Notes under the pieces: generated by a model
Told to the model about the DNA's origin: nothing
Databases searched by the model: none
The model's input: the letters and a program-made list of their open reading frames with translations, nothing else
Position numbers and translations under genes: made by a program
NCBI RefSeq assembly: GCF_024172095.1
Contig: NZ_JAMZDX010000002.1
Coordinates: 124,001 to 188,000 of the forward strand
Length of the DNA stretch: 64,000 bases
Source of the DNA: Kitasatospora cinereorecta
GTDB lineage: Bacteria; Actinomycetota; Actinomycetes; Streptomycetales; Streptomycetaceae
Direction of reading: 5' to 3'
Part shown: in pieces, positions 20,560 through 29,216 of the stretch
Position numbering within the stretch: position 1 is the first letter of the stretch
Layout: the number at the start of each line of letters is the position of its first letter

Positions 20560-20579
20560 CTATGCAACGAGTTGCATAG
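20560..20579 (-). promoter_or_regulatory. Perfect palindromic operator for the PadR regulator
   Basis: CTATGCAACGAGTTGCATAG consists of two 9-bp arms (CTATGCAAC and GTTGCATAG) around GA. It lies 13 bp before the padR-type start codon. ATGCAAC-like half sites are typical of PadR-family operators. It may also affect the divergent gene at 20638. Confidence 0.8.
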
Positions 20580-20637
20580 GCAATGCGGGCGCGCGGCGAT
20601 GAGACGCAGCTCACGGAAGCGGGCCCGGTCGCGGACA

Positions 20638-21600
20638 ATGGCGGACGTGATCGAGGACGCGCTGCTGCGGCGCTGGCGGATGCACAGTCACTTCGGGGAC
20701 GACTCCGGTGCGGGCGGCCCGGCCGGGGTGGCCCGGCGGGTCGCGGGTCTGCAGGCGCAGGACGCGGCGGCGGTCCGCCGGGCGCTGCGGGTGCGCGGGG
20801 TGGGCGACCCCGGGGAGCCGCAGCGGGCGCTGCTGGCCGGGGAGGTGGTGGTCACCTGGCTGATGCGCGGCACGCTGCACCTGGTCCCGGCCGAGGACGC
20901 GCGCTGGCTGGTCGGCGTGTTCGGCGGGCGCAACCTGGCCGGCGGGGCGCGGCGGCGGCGCGAGCTGGGACTGACCGAGGACGTGCTGGCGGCGGCCCTG
21001 GAGGTGCTGCCCGAGCTGGTCGAGCGGCCGCTGAGCCGGGCCGAGCTGGTCCGGGAGCTGCGCGGGCGCGGGGTGGAGGTGGACCCGACCGGGCAGGCGC
21101 CGGCCCACCTGACGGCGTACGCGGCCGCCCAGGGCGTGCTCTGCCGGGGCGCCGAGGTGTCCGCCGGGCAACCGGGCTACCGTCCGCTGCCGCCGGGGCG
21201 GGCGCTCGCGGGCGAGGCCGCGCTCGGCGAGCTGGCCCGGTGGCACGCGGGGGCGTTCGGCCCGGTCGGGCCGGAGGATTTCGCGGTCTGGTCGGGGCTC
21301 GGACCGACCGTGGCCCGGCGGGCGTTCACGGCGGCCGGGCTGATCGAGGCGGCGCCCGGCCTGTTCACCCTGCCCGGCGCCGAACCGCCGCCGCCGGGCC
21401 CGCCGCTGGAGCGGCTGCTCGGTCGCTACGACAGCTTCCTGCTCGGCTACCGCGACCGTTCGCTGATGCTCGACCCCGCGCACGCCCGGCGGATCAACGC
21501 CGGCGGCGGGGTGATCCGCCCGGCGGTGGTCCGGGACGGGCGGATCGTCGGCACCTGGCAGGCGGAGGGTGACCGGGAGGCCGTGGAGCTGTGGGAATAA
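20638..21600 (+). CDS. Winged-helix DNA-binding protein, AlkZ/HTH_42 family
   Basis: The 320-aa product belongs to the winged-helix family that includes the DNA glycosylase AlkZ: VAGLQAQDAAAVRRALRVRG near the N-terminus (Q-x-Q motif GLQAQD), VVTWLMRGTLHLVPAEDARWL, and a C-terminal RYDSFLLGYRDRSLML segment. Family members excise or process cross-linked bases, though many actinobacterial copies have unknown substrates. It is divergent from the PadR/acyl-CoA dehydrogenase operon across the shared 90-bp promoter region. ATG 20638 is used; the much longer frame upstream runs antisense through padR. Confidence 0.82.
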   Translation: MADVIEDALLRRWRMHSHFGDDSGAGGPAGVARRVAGLQAQDAAAVRRALRVRGVGDPGEPQRALLAGEVVVTWLMRGTLHLVPAEDARWLVGVFGGRNLAGGARRRRELGLTEDVLAAALEVLPELVERPLSRAELVRELRGRGVEVDPTGQAPAHLTAYAAAQGVLCRGAEVSAGQPGYRPLPPGRALAGEAALGELARWHAGAFGPVGPEDFAVWSGLGPTVARRAFTAAGLIEAAPGLFTLPGAEPPPPGPPLERLLGRYDSFLLGYRDRSLMLDPAHARRINAGGGVIRPAVVRDGRIVGTWQAEGDREAVELWE

Positions 21601-21704
21601 GAAAATAATAAGAGACAAACCCGCCGGTAGCGTTACATGCCGGACATAGCGGGTACGGACCAGACGCCTGCCATGTCCAGCAAACTTTGGAGGAGGTGGT
21701 CCCG

Positions 21705-22169
21705 GTGTCGACCCAGCTACCGACTGGGATGGAACACCATCCGGACATCCTGGCACTGCGTGAGCAAGCGGAACGTGCCACGTCGACCACGCGCGGGCAG
21801 GGCGTCGAGGCGCTCGGCGTCATGTGCGGCCTGTTCCTGGCGATCTCTCCCTGGGTGGTCGGGTACGCCAGCGCGCTGGGGTTCCTGGCGAGCGGCGTGG
21901 TCATCAGCAACCTGATCCTCGGCCTCGGCTACGCCTGGCTGATGGCGGGCTACGGCGCCTTCGAGCGCACCCACGCCCGCGCGTACGCCGCGCTGGGGAT
22001 CGGCATCTGGACGATCGTCGCGCCCTGGGCGACCGTCGGCAACGAGGCCGTCAACCGGGTGATCTGGACCAACGTCATCGTCGGCGGCCTGATGACCTGC
22101 CTGGCGCTGGCCGCGGCCGGACTCGCCATGACCGGCGCTCCCACCGGACTGATGCGTCGCGGCAAGTGA
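21705..22169 (+). CDS. SPW-repeat membrane protein
   Basis: The 154-aa product has two SPW-type repeats, ISPWVVGYA and VAPWATVGN, each followed by a hydrophobic pair of helices, giving about four membrane segments. SPW proteins are small membrane proteins found widely in actinomycetes; the function is unknown to me. The GTG at 21705 is chosen because GGAGGAGG lies just upstream and a TTG opening is itself in that ribosome site. The roughly 100 bp before it are unusually A-rich (TAAGAAAATAATAAG), which stands out in this genome and may mark the promoter. Confidence 0.88.
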   Translation: MSTQLPTGMEHHPDILALREQAERATSTTRGQGVEALGVMCGLFLAISPWVVGYASALGFLASGVVISNLILGLGYAWLMAGYGAFERTHARAYAALGIGIWTIVAPWATVGNEAVNRVIWTNVIVGGLMTCLALAAAGLAMTGAPTGLMRRGK

Positions 22170-22200
22170 GGCAGGTGAGCGGTCCGCAGGCTCCACAGCT

Positions 22201-22232
22201 CGGGGCCGGCCCGGAACTCCGGGCCGGCCCCG
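22201..22232. terminator. Bidirectional terminator between convergent genes
   Basis: CGGGGCCGGCCCGGA at 22201-22215 is perfectly complementary to TCCGGGCCGGCCCCG at 22218-22232. It lies between the SPW gene and fumC. Confidence 0.85.
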
Positions 22233-22277
22233 AGGCGTGTGCCGTACGGAACGGCACTCGTGCGCCGTGCGCAGCGG

Positions 22278-23672
22278 TCAGGGCCGGGTCATCCGCAGCA
22301 CGTCCAGCGCCTCGTCCAACTGCTGTTCGGTCAGCAGCCCCTGCTGCACGTACCCGCGCTCCAGCACCACCTGCCGGATGGTCTTGCGCTCGGCCAGCGA
22401 CTGCTTGGCCACCTTGGCCGCCTCCTCGTAGCCGAGGTAGCGGTTGAGCGGCGTCACCACCGAGGGCGAGGACTCGGCGTACTCGCGGGCCCGCTCGACG
22501 TTGGCGGTGATCCCGTCCACCGTCCGGTCGGCCAGCAGCCGGGCGGCGGAGGCCAGCAGCCGCACCGACTCCAGCACGTTGCGCGCGATCACCGGCAGCA
22601 TCACGTTCAGCTCGAAGTTGCCGCTCGCCCCGGCCACCGTGACGGTGGTGTCATTGCCCACCACCTGCGCCGCCACCATCAGCACCACCTCGGGCACCAC
22701 CGGGTTCACCTTGCCCGGCATGATCGAGGAACCCGGCTGCAGGTCCGGCAGGTTGATCTCGGACAGGCCGGTGCGCGGACCCGAGCCCATCCAGCGCAGA
22801 TCGTTGGCGATCTTGGTGAAGCCGACCGCCACCGTCCGCAGCTGACCGCTCAGCTCCACCAGCCCGTCCCGGGCGCCCTGCGCCTCGAAGTGGTCGCGCG
22901 CCTCGGTCAGCGGCAGGCCGGTGGCCCGGGCCACCTCGGCGATCACCGCCGGCGCGAAGCCCGGCGGGGTGTTGATGCCGGTGCCCACCGCCGTGCCGCC
23001 GAGCGGCAGTTCGGCCACCCGGGGCAGGGTGGCGCGCAGCCGCTCCACCCCGTGCCGCACCTGCGCCGCGTAGCCGCCGAACTCCTGCCCGAGGGTGACC
23101 GGCGTGGCGTCCATCAGGTGCGTCCGCCCGGACTTCACCACCTCGGCGAACTCGGCCGACTTCCGCTCCAGCGCGGCCGCCAACTGCTCCAGCGAGGGGA
23201 TCAGGTCGCCGGTCACGGCCGCCGTCGCGGCGATGTGGATCGAGGACGGGAAGACGTCGTTGGACGACTGGCTGGCGTTCACGTGGTCGTTCGGGTGCAC
23301 CGGCCGGCCCAGCCGCTCGGCGGCCAGGGTCGCGATCACCTCATTGGCGTTCATGTTGGACGAGGTGCCCGAACCGGTCTGGAACACGTCCACCGGGAAC
23401 TGGTCGTCCCAGCGGCCGGACGCCACCTCCCCGGCCGCCTCCCCGATCGCGGCCGCGGTCTGCGCGTCCAGTACTCCCAGCTCGGCGTTGACCTTCGCCG
23501 CCGCCGCCTTGATCCGGGCCAGCGCCTCGATGTGGGCCCGCTCCAGCCGCTGGCCGGAGACCGGGAAGTTCCCCACCGCGCGCTGCGTCTGCGCCTGCCA
23601 CTTCGCGGCCGCGGGCACCCGCACCTCGCCCATCGAGTCGTGCTCGATCCGCCAGTCCTGGTCCTCACCCAT
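22278..23672 (-). CDS. fumC: Fumarate hydratase, class II
   Basis: The 464-aa product converts fumarate to malate in the TCA cycle. The family signature [11 protein letters not shown] is present, as are [14 protein letters not shown] (substrate loop), [12 protein letters not shown] and [17 protein letters not shown]. Length matches the usual 460-470 residues of the iron-independent homotetramer. ATG 23672 follows AGGAGGTGTCGCACC; the much longer antisense-overlapping frame upstream is not credible. It is divergent from the aldo/keto reductase gene. Confidence 0.96.
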   Translation of the reverse strand: MGEDQDWRIEHDSMGEVRVPAAAKWQAQTQRAVGNFPVSGQRLERAHIEALARIKAAAAKVNAELGVLDAQTAAAIGEAAGEVASGRWDDQFPVDVFQTGSGTSSNMNANEVIATLAAERLGRPVHPNDHVNASQSSNDVFPSSIHIAATAAVTGDLIPSLEQLAAALERKSAEFAEVVKSGRTHLMDATPVTLGQEFGGYAAQVRHGVERLRATLPRVAELPLGGTAVGTGINTPPGFAPAVIAEVARATGLPLTEARDHFEAQGARDGLVELSGQLRTVAVGFTKIANDLRWMGSGPRTGLSEINLPDLQPGSSIMPGKVNPVVPEVVLMVAAQVVGNDTTVTVAGASGNFELNVMLPVIARNVLESVRLLASAARLLADRTVDGITANVERAREYAESSPSVVTPLNRYLGYEEAAKVAKQSLAERKTIRQVVLERGYVQQGLLTEQQLDEALDVLRMTRP

Positions 23673-23748
23673 GGTGCGACACCTCCTGGACACCAGAGCT
23701 TCGCACGCGCCCCGGGCATTCCCGGGCAACGCCACCACCCGGCCGGGC

Positions 23749-23779
23749 TTGACCTGGAGTCGACTCCAGCTCCTAGGGT
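23749..23779 (+). promoter_or_regulatory. MerR-family-type promoter with 19-bp spacer and palindrome
   Basis: TTGACC at 23749-23754 and TAGGGT at 23774-23779 are separated by exactly 19 bp, longer than normal, and the spacer holds the perfect palindrome CTGGAGTCGACTCCAG (23754-23769). This is the classic architecture of promoters activated by MerR-type regulators through DNA untwisting. It points at the aldo/keto reductase start 52 bp downstream. No MerR gene lies nearby. Confidence 0.75.
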
Positions 23780-23831
23780 CCCTCCCGGGCCCCGAGGGGC
23801 GGGGCCACCGGAACACGGGGAGAGAACCACC

Positions 23832-24881
23832 ATGCGCTACCGCGTCCTCGGCGGCACCGGCATCGAGGTCAGCACGCACTGCCTCGGCACCATGATGTTC
23901 GGCGCCGTCGGCAATCCCGACCACGAGGAGTGCGCCCGGATCGTCCACGCCGCGCTCGACGCCGGGATCACCTTCGTCGACACCGCCGACATGTACTCCG
24001 CCGGCGAGTCCGAGACCATCGTCGGCAAGGCCCTGAAGGGCCGGCGGGACGACGTCGTCCTCTCCACCAAGGTGCACTTCCCGATGGGCGAGGGCCCGGC
24101 CCGCGGCGGCAACTCCCGGCGCTGGATCACCCGCGCGGTCGAGGACAGCCTGCGGCGGCTCGACACCGAGTGGATCGACCTCTACCAGGTGCACCGCCCG
24201 GACCACACCACCGACGTGGAGGAGACCCTCGGCATCCTCGGCGACCTGGTCACCCAGGGCAAGGTCCGCGCCTTCGGCTGCTCGACCTTCCCCGCCGAGG
24301 AGATCGTCGAGGCCCACCACGTCGCCGAGCGCCGCGGCCTCAAGCGCTTCCGCACCGAGCAGCCGCCGTACTCGCTGCTGGCGCGCGGCGTGGAGGCCGC
24401 CGTGCTGCCGGTCGCGCAGCGTCTCGGCATGGGCGTGCTGACCTGGAGCCCGCTCGCCTCCGGCTTCCTCACCGGCCGCTACCGGCAGGGCCGGCCGATC
24501 GACCTGGGCAGCGGCCGGCCTGCGCTGCACCCGGGCCGCTTCGACCCGGAGCTGCCCACCACCGCCGCCAAGCTGGCCGCGGTCGAGCAGCTGGTCGCCC
24601 TCGCCGAGGAGCTCGGCTGCACGCTGCCCGAACTCGCGGTGGCCTTCCCGCTGGCCCACCCCGCGGTCACCTCGGTGATCATCGGCCCGCGCACCCTCGG
24701 GCAGCTCCAGGACACCCTCAAGGGTGCCGAGTTGGTCCTCGACGACGCCACCCTCGACCGGATCGACGCGATCGTGCCGCCCGGCACCGACGTCTACCGC
24801 CCGGACGGCGTCTGGACCCCGCCTGCCCTGGCCCAGGCCGCCCGGCGCCGCCGACCGGTGCACGAGCGCGCCGCGGCCTGA
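23832..24881 (+). CDS. Aldo/keto reductase
   Basis: The 349-aa product is a TIM-barrel NADPH-dependent oxidoreductase. Catalytic tetrad residues appear in [14 protein letters not shown] (Asp, Tyr), VVLSTKVHF (Lys) and LYQVHRPD (His); the C-terminal [16 protein letters not shown] binds the cofactor. It belongs to the branch similar to E. coli YajO/Tas and plant potassium-channel beta subunits. Transcription probably starts from the MerR-type promoter at 23749-23779, suggesting induction by an electrophile or redox stress. Its 3' end, including the stop, is the first unit of a 31-bp tandem repeat. Confidence 0.92.
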   Translation: MRYRVLGGTGIEVSTHCLGTMMFGAVGNPDHEECARIVHAALDAGITFVDTADMYSAGESETIVGKALKGRRDDVVLSTKVHFPMGEGPARGGNSRRWITRAVEDSLRRLDTEWIDLYQVHRPDHTTDVEETLGILGDLVTQGKVRAFGCSTFPAEEIVEAHHVAERRGLKRFRTEQPPYSLLARGVEAAVLPVAQRLGMGVLTWSPLASGFLTGRYRQGRPIDLGSGRPALHPGRFDPELPTTAAKLAAVEQLVALAEELGCTLPELAVAFPLAHPAVTSVIIGPRTLGQLQDTLKGAELVLDDATLDRIDAIVPPGTDVYRPDGVWTPPALAQAARRRRPVHERAAA

Positions 24882-24947
24882 GGTCCCGGTGCACGGGCGC
24901 GCGGCGGCCGGGGGTTCCGGTGCACGGGCGCGCGGCGGCCCGGGGTC
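24855..24947. repeat. 31-bp tandem repeat, three copies, overlapping the aldo/keto reductase stop
   Basis: Copies begin at 24855, 24886 and 24917, each starting CCGGTGCACG. The first copy encodes the last residues and stop of the aldo/keto reductase; the second and third follow it and are nearly identical. The array fills the gap before the convergent nitrilase gene. Confidence 0.88.
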
Positions 24948-24954
24948 CGGCTGC

Positions 24955-25815
24955 TCAGCCGAGGACGGCGAGGGTCCGGCCGGCGGGGGCGGCGGGCAGG
25001 CCCGGCTGGACGAGCACCGGCTCCTCCGTACGGGCGCGGGCCAGCGCCTCGGGGTCCAGGCAGGCGGTGATCAGCGCGCTGCCGCTCTCCGGGGCCTCGG
25101 CCAGCAGCCGGCCGTCCGGGCCCCACACCGCGCTGCCGCCGCACCCGGTGTACGGGCCGGCCGGGCCGACGTGGTTGGCCAGCGCGACGTAGAGCGTGTT
25201 GTCCAGTGCGCGGGCCGGGAAGACGGTGGCCCGCTGGTGGCGGCCGCCGCCGGTGCCGAACAGCGCGCCGACCAGGTAGGCGTGGGCGCCGTCCAGCGCC
25301 GCGGCGCGGGCGTGCTCGGGGAAGCCGGAGTCCCAGCAGACGCCCAGGCCCAGCCGCCAGCCGTCCAGCGCGATCGTGCAGCCGCCGGTGCCCGGGGAGA
25401 AGCCGGTGGCGCGCTCGTTCGGCGTGGCGAACTGCTTGCGGTACTCGGCGGCGACCCGGCCCGCGCGGTCGACCGCCAGGGCGGCGATGTGCAGCGAGCC
25501 GGTGGCGGCGTCCCGGACCGGCGCGCCGAGCACGGCGGCGGTGCCGGTCGCCGCGCAGGCGCGCAGCAGCGGCTCCAGGCGCGGATCGTCCGGGGTCACC
25601 GTGTACCGGTCGGGCTCGGCGGCGATCCCGGCGAGCTGGTAGCCGGAGAGGAAGAGTTCGGGGAGCAGCAGCAGCTCCGCGCCCCGGTCGGCGGCGCGGT
25701 GGACCAGCTCGGCGGCGGCGGCCGCATTGGCCGGCACGTCCAGCGGTGCGGACGATGCCTGGCCCACGGCGATCGTCAGGGGACGGGTGGGCAGCGCGTG
25801 TATAGGAGTGCTCAC
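24955..25815 (-). CDS. Carbon-nitrogen hydrolase (nitrilase superfamily)
   Basis: The 286-aa product has the complete Glu-Lys-Cys triad of the nitrilase fold: Glu53 in [11 protein letters not shown], Lys127 in [10 protein letters not shown] and Cys160 in [10 protein letters not shown]. It hydrolyses a C-N bond of an amide or nitrile, probably in the cytosol; the substrate is not evident, and omega-amidase or beta-ureidopropionase-like activity is possible. GTG 25815 (start [10 protein letters not shown]) was chosen; a TTG three codons upstream is the alternative. A TAATGAT sequence 9 bp before the GTG could be a -10 for a leaderless or near-leaderless mRNA. Confidence 0.88.
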   Translation of the reverse strand: MSTPIHALPTRPLTIAVGQASSAPLDVPANAAAAAELVHRAADRGAELLLLPELFLSGYQLAGIAAEPDRYTVTPDDPRLEPLLRACAATGTAAVLGAPVRDAATGSLHIAALAVDRAGRVAAEYRKQFATPNERATGFSPGTGGCTIALDGWRLGLGVCWDSGFPEHARAAALDGAHAYLVGALFGTGGGRHQRATVFPARALDNTLYVALANHVGPAGPYTGCGGSAVWGPDGRLLAEAPESGSALITACLDPEALARARTEEPVLVQPGLPAAPAGRTLAVLG

Positions 25816-25945
25816 GGGAATCAATCATTACCGGATGACGCGCGGAGACTCAACCTCCGATTTCCCCGGCCGACCCCGGACGGCCGTCGCGGGGGCACGG
25901 GCGTGGCGGGCGGCCGGTGGTGGCGGCCGGGTGCAGCATGGCCGT

Positions 25946-26284
25946 ATGACCGATGCACCCGACCTGGCGCCGCCCGACCCGGCGGCCCGTTACGACGAGA
26001 TCGCCGAGGAGTTGGCCCCGCGCGGGGCCACCCGTTCGCAGATGTTCGGCATGCCCTGCCTCAAGGACGCGGCGGGCAAGGCGTTCGCCGGGCTGCGCGA
26101 GGGCGAGCTGGTCTGCCGCCTCGGCCGGGACAGCCCGGCTCTCGCCGAGGCGCTGCGCCTGCCCGGCGCCCACCTGTTCGACCCGATGGGCGGCCGGCCG
26201 ATGAAGGACTGGGTCTGCCTCCCGGCCGCCTCGGTCGGCCACTGGGACAACTTCGCCGAGGCCGCGCTCGCCGCCGGGCGGTGA
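25946..26284 (+). CDS. TfoX N-terminal-domain-like small protein
   Basis: The 112-aa product starts at ATG 25946. It contains EELAPRGATRSQMFGMPCLKD, AFAGLREGELVCRLG and DPMGGRPMKDWVCLP, the pattern of TfoX_N / YjbR-like small alpha/beta proteins. In other bacteria such proteins are linked to competence regulation, but in actinomycetes the stand-alone domain has no known role. It is divergent from the nitrilase gene and converges on the chitinase gene with a 21-bp gap. Confidence 0.78.
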   Translation: MTDAPDLAPPDPAARYDEIAEELAPRGATRSQMFGMPCLKDAAGKAFAGLREGELVCRLGRDSPALAEALRLPGAHLFDPMGGRPMKDWVCLPAASVGHWDNFAEAALAAGR

Positions 26285-26305
26285 GCGCGGCCCGCGGCGG
26301 TGGGG

Positions 26306-27301
26306 TCAGCCGTGGTAGCCGGCGACGATCCTGGTGAACGCGTACGGCGACTGGCTGATCCCGCTGCACGAGTCGCCCGCGCCGGTGCCCGAGGGGCAGG
26401 GCCGGTCGCGGTTGACCGCCCAGAAGGTGAACCGGGCCAGGTGGTGCGCCTTGGCGTAGTTGACCATGGTGGTGAAGTCGCCGGTGGAGACCGTCTCGTC
26501 GCTCTCGTCGGTCCGGCCGTTCATCGAGGAGATCCCGATGTGCCGGTAGGCGGTGGCCGAGTCGTAGCCGTAGGCGCTCGCCACCGCGTTCTTCAGCCCG
26601 TCGGCGGCCTTGGTGGTGACGGTGCCCATCGAGCCGCTGTGGCTGCCGAAGTCGAACGGCATGACGGTCCAGCCGTCGACCGCGAGTCCGGCCGCCGCGC
26701 CCTTCCTGATCAGGTCGAGGCCGGCGGAGTCCGGGCCGCTCGGGGTGGTGCCGAAGGTGACGTACTCCTTGATGCCCGGGTTGGCGGTCTTCACCGTCTT
26801 CAGCGCGCTGATCACCCGCTGGCGGACGCCGGCGTCGGCGACCTCGGTGTTCTCGATGTCGATGTCGATCGCCTTGAGCCGGTAGGCGTCGATCACCTTC
26901 TGGTACGCGCCGGCCAGCGCGCTCGCCGAACCGCACTTCTCGCCGAGCTTGTTGCCGCTCCAGCCGCCGAACGAGACCACCACGTCGCCGCCCGCCGCCC
27001 GGATCGCGTTGATCGCCGACTGGTCGCTGCCGCCGGTGAGTGCCCGGCTGCCGTCCCACTTGGGGGTGCAGCCGCCGTCGCTGAGCATGAAGGCGAGCGT
27101 GAACTGCTTGACGCCGGTGGCCGCCATCACGTCGGCGGGCCTCTGCGGGTTGCCCCAACCCAGGTACTCGTACGGGGCGTTGAGGCCGACCGGGTCGGTG
27201 GTCGCGGCCTGGCCGGCCGGGGCGAGGGCGACGCCGGAGAGCGCGAGCGCGGCGGTCGCGGCGAGGGTGAGGAGCGGGCGGGACGGGGCGTGCGAGGCCA
27301 T
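26306..27301 (-). CDS. Secreted GH18 chitinase-like glycoside hydrolase
   Basis: The 331-aa product has a signal peptide (basic start, LLTLAATAALALSGVALAPAG, AQAATT-like cleavage near 33) and a single GH18 barrel. The catalytic motif is KAIDIDIE with Asp146, Asp148 and acid/base Glu150; VVVSFGGWSGN is the second GH18 signature. It should cleave chitin or chito-oligomers outside the cell. No carbohydrate-binding module is attached. Upstream lie an inverted repeat (27330-27348) and a DasR-like site within a possible promoter (27360-27382), so control by N-acetylglucosamine status is likely. Confidence 0.9.
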   Translation of the reverse strand: MASHAPSRPLLTLAATAALALSGVALAPAGQAATTDPVGLNAPYEYLGWGNPQRPADVMAATGVKQFTLAFMLSDGGCTPKWDGSRALTGGSDQSAINAIRAAGGDVVVSFGGWSGNKLGEKCGSASALAGAYQKVIDAYRLKAIDIDIENTEVADAGVRQRVISALKTVKTANPGIKEYVTFGTTPSGPDSAGLDLIRKGAAAGLAVDGWTVMPFDFGSHSGSMGTVTTKAADGLKNAVASAYGYDSATAYRHIGISSMNGRTDESDETVSTGDFTTMVNYAKAHHLARFTFWAVNRDRPCPSGTGAGDSCSGISQSPYAFTRIVAGYHG

Positions 27302-27329
27302 GGGTCACCGATCCGTGGGGAGGCGGGAT

Positions 27330-27348
27330 GTTAGGAAACTTTCCTGAC
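27330..27348 (-). promoter_or_regulatory. Inverted repeat in the chitinase 5' region
   Basis: GTTAGGAAA at 27330-27338 and TTTCCTGAC at 27340-27348 form an inverted repeat with 8 of 9 matching positions around one base. It sits 29-47 bp before the chitinase start codon. The form resembles operators of ROK-type sugar repressors, but the cognate protein is not known here. Confidence 0.55.
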
Positions 27349-27359
27349 TGAAGAGCGTG

Positions 27360-27382
27360 ACGTCTAGACCTGTGCGCGTCAA
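27360..27382 (-). promoter_or_regulatory. DasR-like dre site next to a -35 element (chitinase promoter)
   Basis: On the minus strand TTGACG (27382-27377) is followed within the spacer by AGGTCTAGACGT (27371-27360), which matches 9 of 12 positions of the DasR consensus core TGGTCTAGACCA. The other chitinase gene in this window has the same arrangement with a better site. Confidence 0.5.
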
Positions 27383-27492
27383 GAGGTGTGACGGCGCCAC
27401 AGCTGTGGGCGGGGTCTCGTACCCATGGGTAGCGCGGCGCGGCATACTCGTCGCGCGGCACCACCCCGCCGAACCCTCCGAGGAGCACCCGC

Positions 27493-28674
27493 ATGGCCAC
27501 CACCCCCGCCCGCCTCGACCCGGCCGACCTGCTTGCCGTCGGCGACCTGCTGACCGACGAGGAGCGGCTGATCCGCGACACCGTGCGGCGGTTCACCGAG
27601 GAGAGGATCCGGCCCAACCTCCCCGACTGGTACGAGCGCGGCGTCTTCCCCGCCCGCGAACTCGCCCCCGAGATCGGGGCACTCGGCGTCCTCGGCATGC
27701 ACCTCGACGGCTACGGCTGCGCCGGCTCCACCGCCGTCGAGTACGGCGTCGCCTGCATGGAACTGGAGGCCGCCGACTCCGGCCTTCGCAGCTTCGTCTC
27801 GGTCCAGGGCTCGCTCGCCATGCGCTCCATCCACGCCTTCGGCAGCGAGGAGCAGAAGCAGCAGTGGCTGCCCGACCTCGCCGCCGGCCGCGCCATCGGC
27901 TGCTTCGGCCTGACCGAGCCCGACTTCGGCTCCGACCCGGCCAACATGCGCACCCGCGCCCGCCGCAAGGGCGACGACTGGGTGCTCACCGGCTCCAAGA
28001 TGTGGATCACCAACGGATCCGTCTCCGACGTCGCCGTGGTCTGGGCGCAGACCGAGGACGGCGTCCGCGGCTTCCTCGTCCCGGCCGGCACCAAGGGCTT
28101 CACCGCCCACGACGTCCACGGCAAGCTGTCGCTGCGCGCCTCCGTCACCAGCGAGCTCGTCCTCGACGAGGTGGTGCTGCCCGCCGACGCGGTGCTGCCC
28201 GGCGTCCGCGGGCTGCGCGGACCGCTCTCCTCGCTCAACGAGGCGCGGTACGGGATCCTCTGGGGCACCGTCGGCGCCGCCCGGGACAGCTACACCTCGG
28301 CGCTGGAGTACGCCAAGTCGCGGATCCAGTTCGAGCGGCCGATCGCTTCCTTCCAGCTGACCCAGCAGAAGCTGGTCGAGATGATGCTGGAGGTGGAGAA
28401 GGCGTACCTGGTGGCGGTGCGGATCGGCCGGCTCAAGGACGAGGGGCGGAGCCTGCCCGCGCACATCAGCTTCGGCAAGCTCAACAACGTTCGCATCGCG
28501 CTGGAGATCGCCCGCTCCGCCCGCACCATCCTCGGCGCGAACGGCATCACCACCGCGTACCCGCCGCTGCGGCACGCCAACAACCTCGAGTCGGTCCTCA
28601 CCTACGAGGGCACCTCCGAGATCCACACCCTCGTCCTCGGCGAGGCCATCACCGGCGAGGCCGCCTACCGCTGA
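27493..28674 (+). CDS. gcdH: Glutaryl-CoA dehydrogenase-type acyl-CoA dehydrogenase
   Basis: The 393-aa product fits glutaryl-CoA dehydrogenase, which oxidatively decarboxylates glutaryl-CoA to crotonyl-CoA in lysine and tryptophan breakdown. Supporting segments are CFGLTEPDFGSDPANMRT, TGSKMWITNGS, RYGILWGTVGAARD, FERPIASFQLTQQKL and the catalytic base region LTYEGTSEIHTL near the C-terminus. Length matches the family. ATG 27493 follows CCGAGGAGCACCCGC. It is transcribed divergently from the chitinase gene. Confidence 0.9.
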   Translation: MATTPARLDPADLLAVGDLLTDEERLIRDTVRRFTEERIRPNLPDWYERGVFPARELAPEIGALGVLGMHLDGYGCAGSTAVEYGVACMELEAADSGLRSFVSVQGSLAMRSIHAFGSEEQKQQWLPDLAAGRAIGCFGLTEPDFGSDPANMRTRARRKGDDWVLTGSKMWITNGSVSDVAVVWAQTEDGVRGFLVPAGTKGFTAHDVHGKLSLRASVTSELVLDEVVLPADAVLPGVRGLRGPLSSLNEARYGILWGTVGAARDSYTSALEYAKSRIQFERPIASFQLTQQKLVEMMLEVEKAYLVAVRIGRLKDEGRSLPAHISFGKLNNVRIALEIARSARTILGANGITTAYPPLRHANNLESVLTYEGTSEIHTLVLGEAITGEAAYR

Positions 28675-28769
28675 CCCGGCCGCGGCGGACCGGTACGGGA
28701 CGGCACCCGGCCGGTCCGCCGCGCAAAACCGCTGGCCGCGGCCGGTCGGGCGCCCCTACGGTGAGCCGC

Positions 28770-29117
28770 ATGACACCGCAGACCACCACCCTCTGGCGCC
28801 CCACCGGACCTGAGGAGCTGGCGCTGGTCGAGGCCTCCGGATGGACGGCCTGGCCGCCCCGGCTCCCGGACCAGCCGATCTTCTATCCGGTGCTGAACGA
28901 GGACTACGCCGTCCGGATCGCCCGGGACTGGAACGTACCGGCGTCCGGCGTCGGGTACGTCACCCGGTTCGAGGTGGAGACCGCGTTCCTGGCGCGGTAC
29001 CCCGTTCGGCAGGTGGGCGGGGAGACGATCCTGGAGCTGTGGGTGCCGGCCGAGGAGCTCGCGGAGTTCAACCGGCACATCGTCGGGCCGATCGAGGTGG
29101 TCCGCGAGTTCCGCTAG
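28770..29117 (+). CDS. Small protein often annotated ADP-ribosylation/crystallin J1
   Basis: The 115-aa product begins MTPQTTTLWRPTGPEELALV and has RLPDQPIFYPVLNEDYAVRIARDWN as its most characteristic part (PIFYPVLNE core). Homologous proteins in actinomycetes carry the database name ADP-ribosylation/crystallin J1 although the fold is too short for an ADP-ribosylglycohydrolase. It is soluble and without signal peptide. The function is not established. It stands alone, 95 bp after gcdH. Confidence 0.72.
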   Translation: MTPQTTTLWRPTGPEELALVEASGWTAWPPRLPDQPIFYPVLNEDYAVRIARDWNVPASGVGYVTRFEVETAFLARYPVRQVGGETILELWVPAEELAEFNRHIVGPIEVVREFR

Positions 29118-29216
29118 GAGCGGTGGGGCCGGTGGGGCCGCCCGGCGGAACCGGCTTTCGCGGTGGGGTGGTCGTGCGATAGGACGGGGCGCATACCCAC
29201 CACCGTGAGGAGCCCC

